Shown here piece after piece: positions 1 through 6,090 of a stretch of 11,854 nt of DNA. The DNA comes from Blastocatellia bacterium (GTDB taxonomy: Bacteria > Acidobacteriota > Blastocatellia > UBA7656): positions 1 to 11,854 of the forward strand of contig JAKEHD010000289.1 in the NCBI GenBank assembly GCA_022615215.1, given 5' to 3'. The notes below the pieces were generated by a model. That model saw only the letters and a program-made list of their open reading frames with translations, was not told the origin of the DNA and did not search any database. The position numbers and the translations under genes were made by a program. How positions within the stretch are numbered: the first letter of the stretch is position 1; the number at the start of each line of letters is the position of its first letter.

Positions 1-79
1 CACCCGGAATTCTTCGCCCCGGTTGTACACCTCATCCCCCGCCCGGACGCCGCTTTCGATTCTTCAGCAGCCCACAGCG

Positions 80-142
80 GAATCTATTCATTGCGGTTGA
101 ATCCAAAGCGCCGCCGCAGTGAATACCGCAATGAATAGATTC
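80..142. repeat. 18-bp perfect inverted repeat with 27-nt spacer
   Basis: Bases 80-97 and 125-142 are exact reverse complements (18 of 18), separated by 27 nt that are rich in GCC/GCG. A second, competing pairing is possible between GCGCCGC at 108-114 and GCGGCGC at 147-153. No convincing gene reads through the element. It could be a REP/MITE-like repeat or the terminator of a gene lying left of the window, although no T-run follows either arm. The pairing is seen directly; the role is unknown. Confidence 0.7.
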
Positions 143-176
143 ACTAGCGGCGCACTCCAAATATGCGTTCCTCTCT

Positions 177-210
177 GGAAAAACTGTCATTTTATCCCGC
201 GCACAGTATA
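177..210 (+). repeat. Dispersed intergenic repeat, copy 1 (partial)
   Basis: The 34 bases starting GGAAAAACTGTCA and ending GCACAGTATA match bases 9016-9049 at 31 of 34 positions. Weaker similarity runs a further 20 bases or so upstream of both copies. Here only the right half of the element seen at 8932-9049 is present; its left terminal repeat (TATACTGCGC) is not found in 1-176. The copy ends just upstream of the small gene at 252 and may supply its promoter. Confidence 0.7.
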
Positions 211-212
211 TA
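184..212 (+). promoter_or_regulatory. Possible promoter of the small gene at 252
   Basis: CTGTCA at 184-189 is followed after 17 bp by TATATA at 207-212, about 40 bp before the start codon. Both boxes are moderate matches to the sigma-70 consensus, and both lie inside the dispersed repeat, so a mobile repeat may have donated this promoter. The call rests on the sequence pattern only. Confidence 0.35.
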
Positions 213-251
213 ACGTGATCAGACGCGACGAGGCATAGTTGAGGCGATCTT

Positions 252-452
252 ATGATACAAAACGATACCGAGCTTCAGGCGACTCAAGAGCGTATCTTGC
301 TTTTTGAGCGCATTCTGGCCGAAGCGCGGAGGACTTACTCCCCATCGAATTACGAGGCTATGGCCGAAGGTTACTTGACAGAGATTGATAAGATGCAAGC
401 GGAGGTGCGTGACTATCTCAGCCGCACACCCGAACCTGTTGAGACGGCCTGA
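252..452 (+). CDS. Small conserved-looking helical protein, function unknown
   Basis: This gene encodes 66 residues with no signal peptide or membrane segment. The sequence is rich in Glu, Gln, Arg and Leu and should be almost wholly alpha-helical: one helix at about residues 5-30 (ELQATQERILLFERILAEAR) and a second at about 36-57 that includes EIDKMQAEV. The start is supported by GAGG at 241-244, seven bases before the ATG. The pattern resembles small orphan proteins sometimes found beside toxin genes, but no toxin gene follows here, so a TA role is not claimed. It is preceded by a repeat-borne promoter-like sequence and is not in an operon with the phosphatase 407 bp downstream. That it is a real gene is likely from its codon pattern and RBS; its function is unrecognised. 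Confidence 0.65.
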   Translation: MIQNDTELQATQERILLFERILAEARRTYSPSNYEAMAEGYLTEIDKMQAEVRDYLSRTPEPVETA

Positions 453-859
453 TCTTATTCCACGCAAAGTTGTAGCACCTTGATGCCACGCTTATGGCCG
501 CTTCCGGCCATTGGAATAGCCCCGGCAATGAGCATATCACTGCTATAAGAATGGCAGCAGCGAGCGATGCGCGCCCGATGACGGACATGATCTAATGGAA
601 TATGTAAAAGCGGTTCGGCGGCTCTTTGAAACTGTGATTCGTCCGCTTCGAAATTTGATCGCGTGATCGGAGTTCGAATGCGCAACAAATTTACAATTTG
701 CAGATTCCCCGAACCGTGCTACAATGGATGGCATACGAAAGGACATTTGAAGGACGTTATTGTAAGGTTGCAGAAGCAACTTCTGATTCCTTTGAAAGAA
801 TCGAAGTGCCGGACGCGGCATTTCGCCTGTGTGAGAGAACAGAGAGGGAGATTTTTTAG
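453..859. other. 407-bp gene-free interval upstream of the phosphatase
   Basis: No reading frame here looks like a protein. The longest, on the minus strand at 455-688, needs a TTG start, has no ribosome binding site and gives a sequence of unusual composition. A short ATGGCC/GGCCAT hairpin lies at 495-512. The right half carries the likely phosphatase promoter and a leader of about 130 nt, longer than needed for initiation, in which I recognise no known riboswitch. Confidence 0.6.
698..725 (+). promoter_or_regulatory. Sigma-70-like promoter for the phosphatase gene
   Basis: TTGCAG at 698-703 and TACAAT at 720-725 are spaced by 16 bp. This is the best promoter-like pair upstream of the phosphatase. 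A start near base 732 would give a leader of about 128 nt before the ATG at 860. Confidence 0.5.
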
Positions 860-1483
860 ATGAACAACCTGGCTCGCCACCCGGCTGTGAGAAAAAATTC
901 AGCCGCTTTATTTGCGCTGTTATTCTGTTTTGCCTCTATCATTCCCGCAAGCGCCGCTTCCGACCCGCAAGATAAATTCCCCGAAATAGATATAGACAAC
1001 TTCGGGCGAATGGATGACAACTTCTTCCGGGGCGAGCAACCCGATGAAGAGGATTACGCGAAGCTCGCGGCGCTCGGCATAAAGACGATCATCGATTTGC
1101 GCGACGATCCCAAAGAGTTTGCCAGGTCCGCTGCCGAAGCTGCCGGGATGAAATACTTCAATATTCCAATGAGCGATAAAGCCACTCCCAAAAACGAGCA
1201 GATCGATCAGTTCCTTGAGATTGCGAAAAATCCGGCCAACACTCCTTTCTATGCCCATTGCAAGGGCGGACGCCATCGCACGGGCGTCGTCGGGGCCGTA
1301 TATCGCTACAAGCACGATGACTGGAACTACGATCAGGTCTACAAAGAGATGAAAGTCTATGATTACTACTCGCGCTGGGGGCACGGCAAGCTGAAGGATT
1401 ACGTGCGCGATTATTACCAGCGAATCAAAAGCGAGAAGATAGAAGCGTCCACACTCGAAGCATCAAATCCATCCGACCGATAG
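860..1483 (+). CDS. Secreted tyrosine/dual-specificity protein phosphatase (CX5R family)
   Basis: This 207-residue protein starts with a Sec signal peptide: basic residues 1-12, a hydrophobic core at about 15-30 and an Ala-Ser-Ala cleavage region near 31-33. The mature part is a compact cysteine-phosphatase domain. The P-loop is HCKGGRHRTG, with nucleophile Cys134 and Arg140 (CX5R); upstream are the DSP-like strand TIIDLRDD (76-83) and a loop with Asp106 that may be the general acid. The family hydrolyses phosphotyrosine, or in some members phosphoinositides or inositol phosphates; the substrate cannot be told here. A GAGGGAG ribosome binding site (844-850) supports the ATG. Its signal peptide places it outside the cytoplasm, so it is unlikely to act directly on the cytoplasmic kinase domain encoded next. 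It is monocistronic: a promoter lies at 698-725 and a terminator directly follows. Confidence 0.88.
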   Translation: MNNLARHPAVRKNSAALFALLFCFASIIPASAASDPQDKFPEIDIDNFGRMDDNFFRGEQPDEEDYAKLAALGIKTIIDLRDDPKEFARSAAEAAGMKYFNIPMSDKATPKNEQIDQFLEIAKNPANTPFYAHCKGGRHRTGVVGAVYRYKHDDWNYDQVYKEMKVYDYYSRWGHGKLKDYVRDYYQRIKSEKIEASTLEASNPSDR

Positions 1484-1511
1484 CATAGACCTCCTTTCGT
1501 AATTACCTGAA

Positions 1512-1545
1512 GCCGCTCTCCTCGTGGGAGCGGCATTTTATTTTA
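1512..1545 (+). terminator. Intrinsic terminator of the phosphatase gene
   Basis: GCCGCTCTC at 1512-1520 pairs with GGGAGCGGC at 1526-1534 (nine pairs, one G-U) around a 5-nt loop. The T-rich tract ATTTTATTTTA follows immediately. It lies 29 bases after the phosphatase stop codon, so the kinase should be transcribed separately. Confidence 0.85.
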
Positions 1546-1618
1546 TGCAAACCTTCATGGCAGTTGCCTTCCGGCGAAAAGCCCGCTTCGATCATCACAA
1601 CATTTGCCTTTACATGAA

Positions 1619-1642
1619 CTCACGTGGTAGCTACCATCTGAG
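1619..1642. promoter_or_regulatory. 24-bp palindrome upstream of the kinase, operator-like
   Basis: A perfect 12-bp palindrome, TGGTAGCTACCA (1625-1636), is flanked after a 2-bp mismatch on each side by CTCA (1619-1622) and TGAG (1639-1642). It lies 39 bp before the kinase start codon. A second perfect 12-bp palindrome, CGATTATAATCG, lies at 1659-1670, just before the GAGGAG ribosome binding site. The symmetry suggests a dimeric repressor or activator site, but no regulator is identified and no clear -35 box is visible. Confidence 0.35.
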
Positions 1643-1680
1643 CTAACGACTTTATAGGCGATTATAATCGAGGAGCAACG

Positions 1681-3816
1681 ATGAATTGTCCTAAATGCGG
1701 GCAAGCTCTGACAGACACGGCGCGCTTTTGCACTCATTGCGGCCTGGCCACATCAGGCATTCAACCGTCTTCTTCTGACGCAATGCCGACCGAGCGAATC
1801 CCGCAGGCAAACACCACAGAAGCCGATACGGACCCGATGACGGGCCAGGTACTCGATTCCAAGTACGAGATCATCGCTCGGATCGGCGAAGGGGGCATGG
1901 GAGCAGTCTATCGCGCGCGCCGCATACACATAGGCGACGAGGTGGCCGTCAAAGTCCTCCATCGAGAGTTGGTCTCCGAAGAGTCGGCCGTAGAGCGATT
2001 CCGAAGAGAAGCCCGCGCCGCAGCCATGCTCCAACATCCGAACATCGTGGCGATATACGATTACGGGGAAGCCCGCAGCCACGAAGCGCCCGCCTATATA
2101 GTTATGGAACTCGTGAAGGGCCGCTCGCTCCGCCAAATAGTCGGCCGCGAGGGCCGCATAACGCCCTCGCGAGCGGTCTCGCTTATGAAAGCTATATGCG
2201 CGGGAGTGGGCGCGGCCCATCGCCATAACGTCGTACATCGTGACATCAAGCCCGACAACATTATAGTCCGTCCGCCCGACTCCGAAGGAGAAACTGAGAC
2301 CGCCAAGGTGTTGGACTTCGGCATAGCCAAGCTGCGCGACCAGGCGGCCGACCAGCACCTGACCCAGACGGGAGTAGTAATAGGCACGCCTTATTACATG
2401 TCGCCCGAACAGTGCCGCGCCGAGGAACTCGATGCGCGTTCGGATGTCTACAGCCTCGGCGCTATGATGTATGAGATGCTCGCGGGCACGCCGCCATTTT
2501 CTGCCGCGACCTCGACGGGCGTCGTTGCCAAACACCTTACAGAGCCGCCGCCGCCATTGCCTCCGCAATTGAACATTTCACCCGCTATCGAAGCCGTCAT
2601 CCTGCGCGCGTTGTCGAAAAACCCTGCCGCGCGTCAGCCCGATGCATCGGTCCTCGGTCGAGAGCTTCAATCGGCAATGTCGGGCGCTCAAGATCGCACA
2701 ATCACAGCGCAGGTCGCGCCGCCGCCTTCCACTCAACCGGGTTACGGCTCGCCGCCACCTTCCACTCAACCGGGTTACGGCTCGCCTACGCCTCAATACG
2801 CGACTCCTCCGCCTCAATACGCGACTCCGGCTCCTCCGCAATACTACGCCACGCCGCCGCCTCGGCCTGTTCGGTCGCGCGCGCCTCTCATCGCGGAGCT
2901 TGTCATCGTGATAGTAATTTTGGTGGGAGGACTTGCGGCCGTTTTATTTTGGAAGTCGAAAACCGATAACACAAACGACAATCGAAATACCCCAGGTCAA
3001 ACGCCGGCCGTTGCGTCATCGAACAGCAACTCGAACGCGTATCCAGGCTCCATCGGAGCGGGCAATAATCGAAACTCTTCGCCCGGCATTCAGTTGCCGG
3101 AAATACCTGATGACAGCGGCAACACAGGGGGCGGTTCATCCGCTCCTTCGACCGGCGTGCCAGCCGTCATAGATAAGATAGTGCGGGGCGTCCGCCTGAG
3201 CGAAGACGACCTCGCAGGGTTGTCGGCGAACGAGCTTCGCGTGCTTCGCAATATAGTTTATGCCCGTCACGGACGCTCGTTCGAGACGCCCGCGCTTCAG
3301 CGTTTCTTCGACAATCAGCCCTGGTACAGACGCAACAGCAATTATAACGACTCGCTGCTTACGGCCGCAGACCGAGCCAATGTGAGTTTGATTCGCGCAG
3401 CAGAGAGCCGAGCAGCAAGCTCGACCGATACATCTTCCCTGCAAGCCGAAGTCCTGGACACGATAGAAGGCTGGGCGGCGGCTACGAGGGCGCACGACCT
3501 CGACGCGCATATAAGCTATTACGCGCCCGTGCTCGACACATATTACAACCGCAAATCGGTGAGCCGAAATCTCGTGCGTGCGGATCGCGAGCGCGCCTAC
3601 GCGCGTTATTCGAGGCTCGACGTTCAGATAACGAACATTCGGATATCGGTCGACTCTTCCGGGATACGCGCCAACGCCACTTTCGATAAAACTTACGAGT
3701 TCAGCGGCGGGGGACAACTCTCAGGCTCGGTTCAGCAGATGCTGTGGTTTGTGAGAGTCGGAGGGCGCTGGCGCATCACGGGCGAAAAAGACCTTCAGGT
3801 CTACTACAGCAGATAA
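1681..3816 (+). CDS. Membrane-anchored Ser/Thr kinase: zinc ribbon, kinase, TM, YARHG, NTF2-like tail
   Basis: This is a 711-residue Hanks-type receptor kinase. The N-terminus is a CPKC...CTHC zinc ribbon (Cys3, 6, 17, 20). The kinase domain spans about 62-330: Gly loop GEGGMG (69-74), ATP lysine 91, catalytic HRDIKPDN (Asp188), DFG 212-214 and the GTPYYMSPE segment, all intact, so it should be active. A Pro/Tyr-rich linker follows, with two exact 11-residue repeats (347-368) and PQYATP repeats (371-394), then one membrane helix (about 403-424). The outer part has an Asn/Ser/Gly-rich spacer, a YARHG domain (about 519-572, containing IVYARHG) and a C-terminal NTF2/SnoaL-like fold (about 590-711). 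By family logic the kinase faces the cytoplasm and the tail senses something outside; the signal is unknown. GAGGAG at 1670-1675 supports the start. Downstream, it converges on the M24 peptidase gene. Confidence 0.93.
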   Translation: MNCPKCGQALTDTARFCTHCGLATSGIQPSSSDAMPTERIPQANTTEADTDPMTGQVLDSKYEIIARIGEGGMGAVYRARRIHIGDEVAVKVLHRELVSEESAVERFRREARAAAMLQHPNIVAIYDYGEARSHEAPAYIVMELVKGRSLRQIVGREGRITPSRAVSLMKAICAGVGAAHRHNVVHRDIKPDNIIVRPPDSEGETETAKVLDFGIAKLRDQAADQHLTQTGVVIGTPYYMSPEQCRAEELDARSDVYSLGAMMYEMLAGTPPFSAATSTGVVAKHLTEPPPPLPPQLNISPAIEAVILRALSKNPAARQPDASVLGRELQSAMSGAQDRTITAQVAPPPSTQPGYGSPPPSTQPGYGSPTPQYATPPPQYATPAPPQYYATPPPRPVRSRAPLIAELVIVIVILVGGLAAVLFWKSKTDNTNDNRNTPGQTPAVASSNSNSNAYPGSIGAGNNRNSSPGIQLPEIPDDSGNTGGGSSAPSTGVPAVIDKIVRGVRLSEDDLAGLSANELRVLRNIVYARHGRSFETPALQRFFDNQPWYRRNSNYNDSLLTAADRANVSLIRAAESRAASSTDTSSLQAEVLDTIEGWAAATRAHDLDAHISYYAPVLDTYYNRKSVSRNLVRADRERAYARYSRLDVQITNIRISVDSSGIRANATFDKTYEFSGGGQLSGSVQQMLWFVRVGGRWRITGEKDLQVYYSR
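2719..2862 (+). repeat. In-frame tandem repeats in the kinase linker
   Basis: A 33-bp unit encoding PPPSTQPGYGS occurs twice (2719-2784), nearly identical at the DNA level, followed by 21-bp-related units encoding PQYATPP/PQYATPA (2791-2862). All repeats keep frame, so copy-number change would lengthen or shorten the juxtamembrane linker without breaking the protein. Confidence 0.8.
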
Positions 3817-3828
3817 TGCTCAGTTTGA

Positions 3829-3905
3829 CATGTACGGGCGACCCTCTGTGGTCGCCCCTTGATGGCATCCAACGAGGGGTGGCCACAGAGGGCCACCCTT
3901 ACATG
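3829..3905. repeat. Paired mirror-image hairpins between convergent genes (REP/BIME-like)
   Basis: Two perfect 8-bp hairpins sit back to back. GGGCGACC/GGTCGCCC (3836-3843/3850-3857) has loop CTCTGT, and GGGTGGCC/GGCCACCC (3877-3884/3891-3898) has loop ACAGAG. The two loops are exact reverse complements. The whole 77 bp is also one long imperfect inverted repeat with outer arms CATGTA/TACATG. It fills the gap between the stop codons at 3816 and 3918 and can fold on either strand, so it probably acts as a bidirectional terminator or 3' mRNA stabiliser. There is no long T-run. Confidence 0.8.
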
Positions 3906-3917
3906 AATGCATGCCCA

Positions 3918-5288
3918 TCATTTAACAAGATGATATTCGGTCTGCCGCTTGTGTACCCATGAGATGCGCCCCTGCTCGTCTATGAAAGCGTCTTCTTCCT
4001 GGCCGACCCATAGTTCCTTCCCGCCCCATTCGGGCACAGCCGTCGTTGCGGCAAGCTCTATCGAAAACCATGTGTTGGGCAGCACGAGAACATCGCCGCG
4101 ACCGGGGACGCCTTGCTGTCGGTCCCACAAGCCTATGAGCGGTCCCGCCCCGTGTCCGTGATCGCCTAACGGGTGCGTATAGATCGATCCCTTTATCCCT
4201 GCGGCTTTCATAGCGGCGAGCGTATCGGCCAACACCTCATTGCCCGACCTTCCGGTGCGCATCCGCTCCATCAGCAGATCCTGAAGCCTGTTGGCGTTTG
4301 CGAGCGCGCGTTTTATCCCCGCAGGCACATCCGGTTCGCCTTCGCGCAGCACATATCCCATGTGCTGAGTGTCAGTGTTCAACCGCATGGCCGTTATGCC
4401 GAAATCGACATGCAACACGTCGCCGCGTTCGATCACTACGGGCGCGTTTTCTGCGAGCAGGTTCACTCCCGCTTTGCCCGGTTTTTGAACCCGCACCGAT
4501 GGTTGAAACCATGTGCCGAGTCCGAGGTCGTATACCTCCTGGCGCAGCCACCATACAACATCCTGATCCGTCGTCTTGCCCGGCGTGATGACTTCGTTTG
4601 AAAAAGCGCGGCCGATGAGGCTGTGAACAGTCTCCATCATCTTTTTGTAGGTGGGCAGCATCTCAGGCAATCTTATCGAGACGTATTCGAGGGCTAGGCT
4701 TTCCGCGCGCACGAATCGCTTGATGAGTTCGGGACCGAGCGCGGCTTCGAGCTTTTCTCGTTCGGCGGCCGAGAGACCGTCTGCGAAAGCGTGCGTGTGC
4801 GATATGTTGACGGCGATAGTCGCAGGGTTGCGCTGCTCGATCAGCTTCTTGAGCAAGACCCATTGCCCCTCGCCATAGAGTTCGCGGTTTTCGACTTCGG
4901 GGTCTCTGTAGACGGTATAAAGGCCGCCGTTCGATCCGCCGCCGAGCGCGAGGCGTTCGACTCCCAACTCTTCGCCGCGATCATAAAAGACATAGATGGT
5001 GCGCCTGCGCGCGGCGAACATCGTAGGAGAGACGAGCGAAAAAAATACGGGGTCTTCGTTGTACTCGCGGCATATCACGAGCCACATCTGAACGCCGTGC
5101 TTTCGCATAAGGGGCGGGAGCACGCGCTCAAGCCGGAGCTTCAACCAATGCTGCTGAATCTCGGCCTGCTCGCGCAGAGACGGGACAGGGCTTTTAGTTT
5201 GAATCGGATCATTGAGACCCGGCCGGGCTGCGAAACCGACGAACGGCAACAGTATCAACGCAAGACATCGAATAAAAATTTTTTGCAT
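3918..5288 (-). CDS. Secreted M24 metallopeptidase (Xaa-Pro aminopeptidase/creatinase fold)
   Basis: This 456-residue protein has an N-terminal Sec signal peptide (hydrophobic core at about 4-20, Ala-Ala near 20-21). Residues about 35-200 form the creatinase-type N-terminal domain and about 210-440 the pita-bread M24 catalytic domain. The five expected metal ligands are visible: Asp295 (HVDFGI), Asp306 (NTDTQ), His379 (GDHGHGAG), Glu411 (FSIELA) and Glu432 (QEEDAF). It is therefore predicted to be an active two-metal enzyme, probably removing N-terminal residues before proline or related dipeptides outside the cytoplasm. Most M24 aminopeptidases are cytosolic, so the leader is notable. GAGAGG lies about nine bases before the ATG. 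The gene stands alone; a nested palindrome lies just upstream and paired hairpins just downstream. The exact substrate is not determined. Confidence 0.88.
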   Translation of the reverse strand: MQKIFIRCLALILLPFVGFAARPGLNDPIQTKSPVPSLREQAEIQQHWLKLRLERVLPPLMRKHGVQMWLVICREYNEDPVFFSLVSPTMFAARRRTIYVFYDRGEELGVERLALGGGSNGGLYTVYRDPEVENRELYGEGQWVLLKKLIEQRNPATIAVNISHTHAFADGLSAAEREKLEAALGPELIKRFVRAESLALEYVSIRLPEMLPTYKKMMETVHSLIGRAFSNEVITPGKTTDQDVVWWLRQEVYDLGLGTWFQPSVRVQKPGKAGVNLLAENAPVVIERGDVLHVDFGITAMRLNTDTQHMGYVLREGEPDVPAGIKRALANANRLQDLLMERMRTGRSGNEVLADTLAAMKAAGIKGSIYTHPLGDHGHGAGPLIGLWDRQQGVPGRGDVLVLPNTWFSIELAATTAVPEWGGKELWVGQEEDAFIDEQGRISWVHKRQTEYHLVK

Positions 5289-5314
5289 AAGCTTTGTCCT
5301 CTCTTTACACTCGT

Positions 5315-5401
5315 GAAGCCCTGCTCGTAGCGGGGTTGATGGCGTTTACAATATCGCGCTCTTCGGGTAGCGGTCAATCGCTACCATATTGTCCGGGCTT
5401 C
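5315..5401. repeat. Nested palindrome upstream of the M24 gene
   Basis: Three sets of arms nest around one centre: GAAGCCC/GGGCTTC (5315-5321/5395-5401), ACAATAT/ATATTGT (5348-5354/5386-5392) and GGTAGCG/CGCTACC (5366-5372/5379-5385) with loop GTCAAT. The two inner stems are joined with only a one-sided 11-nt bulge. The element starts 27 bp upstream of the M24 start codon and overlaps the 3' end of the decayed ATPase copy. It may be an mRNA leader structure, an old terminator of that ATPase, or a REP-like insertion. Confidence 0.65.
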
Positions 5402-5650
5402 ATCTGCTTCATCAGTACACAAGGGTCTCGTGGAAAAAGGTTCGATTCGAGTGCGCCCTTGCTCTCTACGGCAAACGTACAAGTTTTCAAAGGGAATAAG
5501 GTCGGGCAAAATCGGCGAGTGTGTCGTCACGATAAGCCGGGTATCACCATCTCGCGCGCGGGACTTCAGCCGTGTCGGCTATCAGCGAGAGGCGGCGCGG
5601 ATGGATGCCGTTCCAAGGAGATCATCATAGATCTCGTCGGGTTGCTGTTT
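5381..5650 (-). pseudogene. Decayed 3' fragment of an OLD-like/AAA ATPase gene
   Basis: This stretch is clearly homologous to 7125-7390, the 3' part of the intact ATPase gene on the same strand. Shared exact runs include 29 nt at 5439-5467 and 23 nt around 5580-5600. Translated, it keeps the HPRRLSLIAD segment, the LIVTTHSP switch-histidine motif and VCRREQGRTRIEP. It is broken: about four bases are lost at the Walker B region, where EEPENG is no longer in frame, and one base is inserted after IAD, shifting frame. The last 60 or so codons stay open to a TAG at 5381-5383, diverging from the intact protein after STRPL. Nothing upstream of Walker B is recognisable, and no DUF4276 gene follows it. 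It is a relic of a second ATPase copy, probably a duplicated or previously resident system. Confidence 0.85.
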
Positions 5651-5735
5651 CTTCCGTTGTCTACAGCCGAAATATAGATTTCAAGAAAATGTTTTCAGGT
5701 ACGAATGCACAGTTCGAGGGTACAGGGAAGATCAT

Positions 5736-5823
5736 CTGACTCTCACGTTCAGACGGTGGGGGAATAGCAATAGTATAACGATGAGGATTAGTGTTCCCGC
5801 GCTCGTCTGAACGTGAGAGTCAG
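5736..5823. repeat. 88-bp imperfect palindrome with perfect 20-bp terminal arms
   Basis: Bases 5736-5755 and 5804-5823 are exact reverse complements over 20 bp. The inner 48 bp continue partly palindromic (GGGAA at 5760-5764 against TTCCC at 5794-5798, then 4 of 7 matches), leaving a small AT-rich centre. No target-site duplication is visible at the borders. It lies 18 bp beyond the antitoxin stop codon on the minus strand, so it could be a MITE or a very stable 3' structure of the toxin-antitoxin mRNA. Confidence 0.8.
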
Positions 5824-5841
5824 GCGTGGCCTGGCCGCAGG

Positions 5842-6090
5842 CTACTTGTCCTTAGCTTTCCTTTTTGCGCTTTTGGGTAAAGCCGCAACCAGGGCACGAA
5901 GAACAGTGTTTACTGATTCGGGAGTAGTGAAAACCTGCGAGACTTCCGGGTCGAGAAGTACTACAAGTCGTTCTTTACTTATCCGACCAGCAAATCTATT
6001 TGGCTTGGCCTTGCTATAGTCAAAGTCGTACTCCGACAGCATATCTTCAGATTCATTGCTGCGAGATTTAGAACTCGACGTTTTCTTCAT
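5842..6090 (-). CDS. Antitoxin partner of the BrnT-type toxin
   Basis: This gene encodes 82 residues. The N-terminus is Ser/Lys-rich and probably disordered. It leads into an EYDFDYSKAKPNRFAGR segment (20-36) typical of short antitoxins paired with BrnT-like toxins, then a LVVLLDPEV strand and the helical VNTVLRALVAALP region (60-73), with a basic tail. By family logic it binds and neutralises the toxin and represses the operon. I chose the ATG at 6090 over an upstream one because AAGGA lies just before it. From there the gene overlaps the toxin's 3' end by 23 bp, implying translational coupling. The toxin-first gene order agrees with brnTA. It is not a standard BrnA sequence, so I leave the symbol empty. 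Confidence 0.8.
   Translation of the reverse strand: MKKTSSSKSRSNESEDMLSEYDFDYSKAKPNRFAGRISKERLVVLLDPEVSQVFTTPESVNTVLRALVAALPKSAKRKAKDK

Noticed and set aside
1..66. Possible minus-strand gene fragment running off the left edge, reading SGVRAGDEVYNRGEEFRV.
   Set aside because: An in-frame TGA lies just upstream and no good start codon or ribosome binding site follows it. All plus-strand frames are also open over this short span, so frame openness proves nothing.
455..688. 77-codon minus-strand frame ending next to the small gene.
   Set aside because: It needs a TTG start without a ribosome binding site, overlaps the phosphatase promoter region and shows no recognisable domain.
1753..2568. 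271-codon minus-strand frame inside the kinase gene.
   Set aside because: It lies wholly within a confidently assigned kinase domain and has a composition typical of an antisense shadow in GC-rich DNA.
5412..5677. Plus-strand frames over the ATPase relic (5294-5677 and 5430-5630).
   Set aside because: The homology to the intact ATPase is on the minus strand; the same shadow frame also appears opposite the intact gene at 7088-7410.
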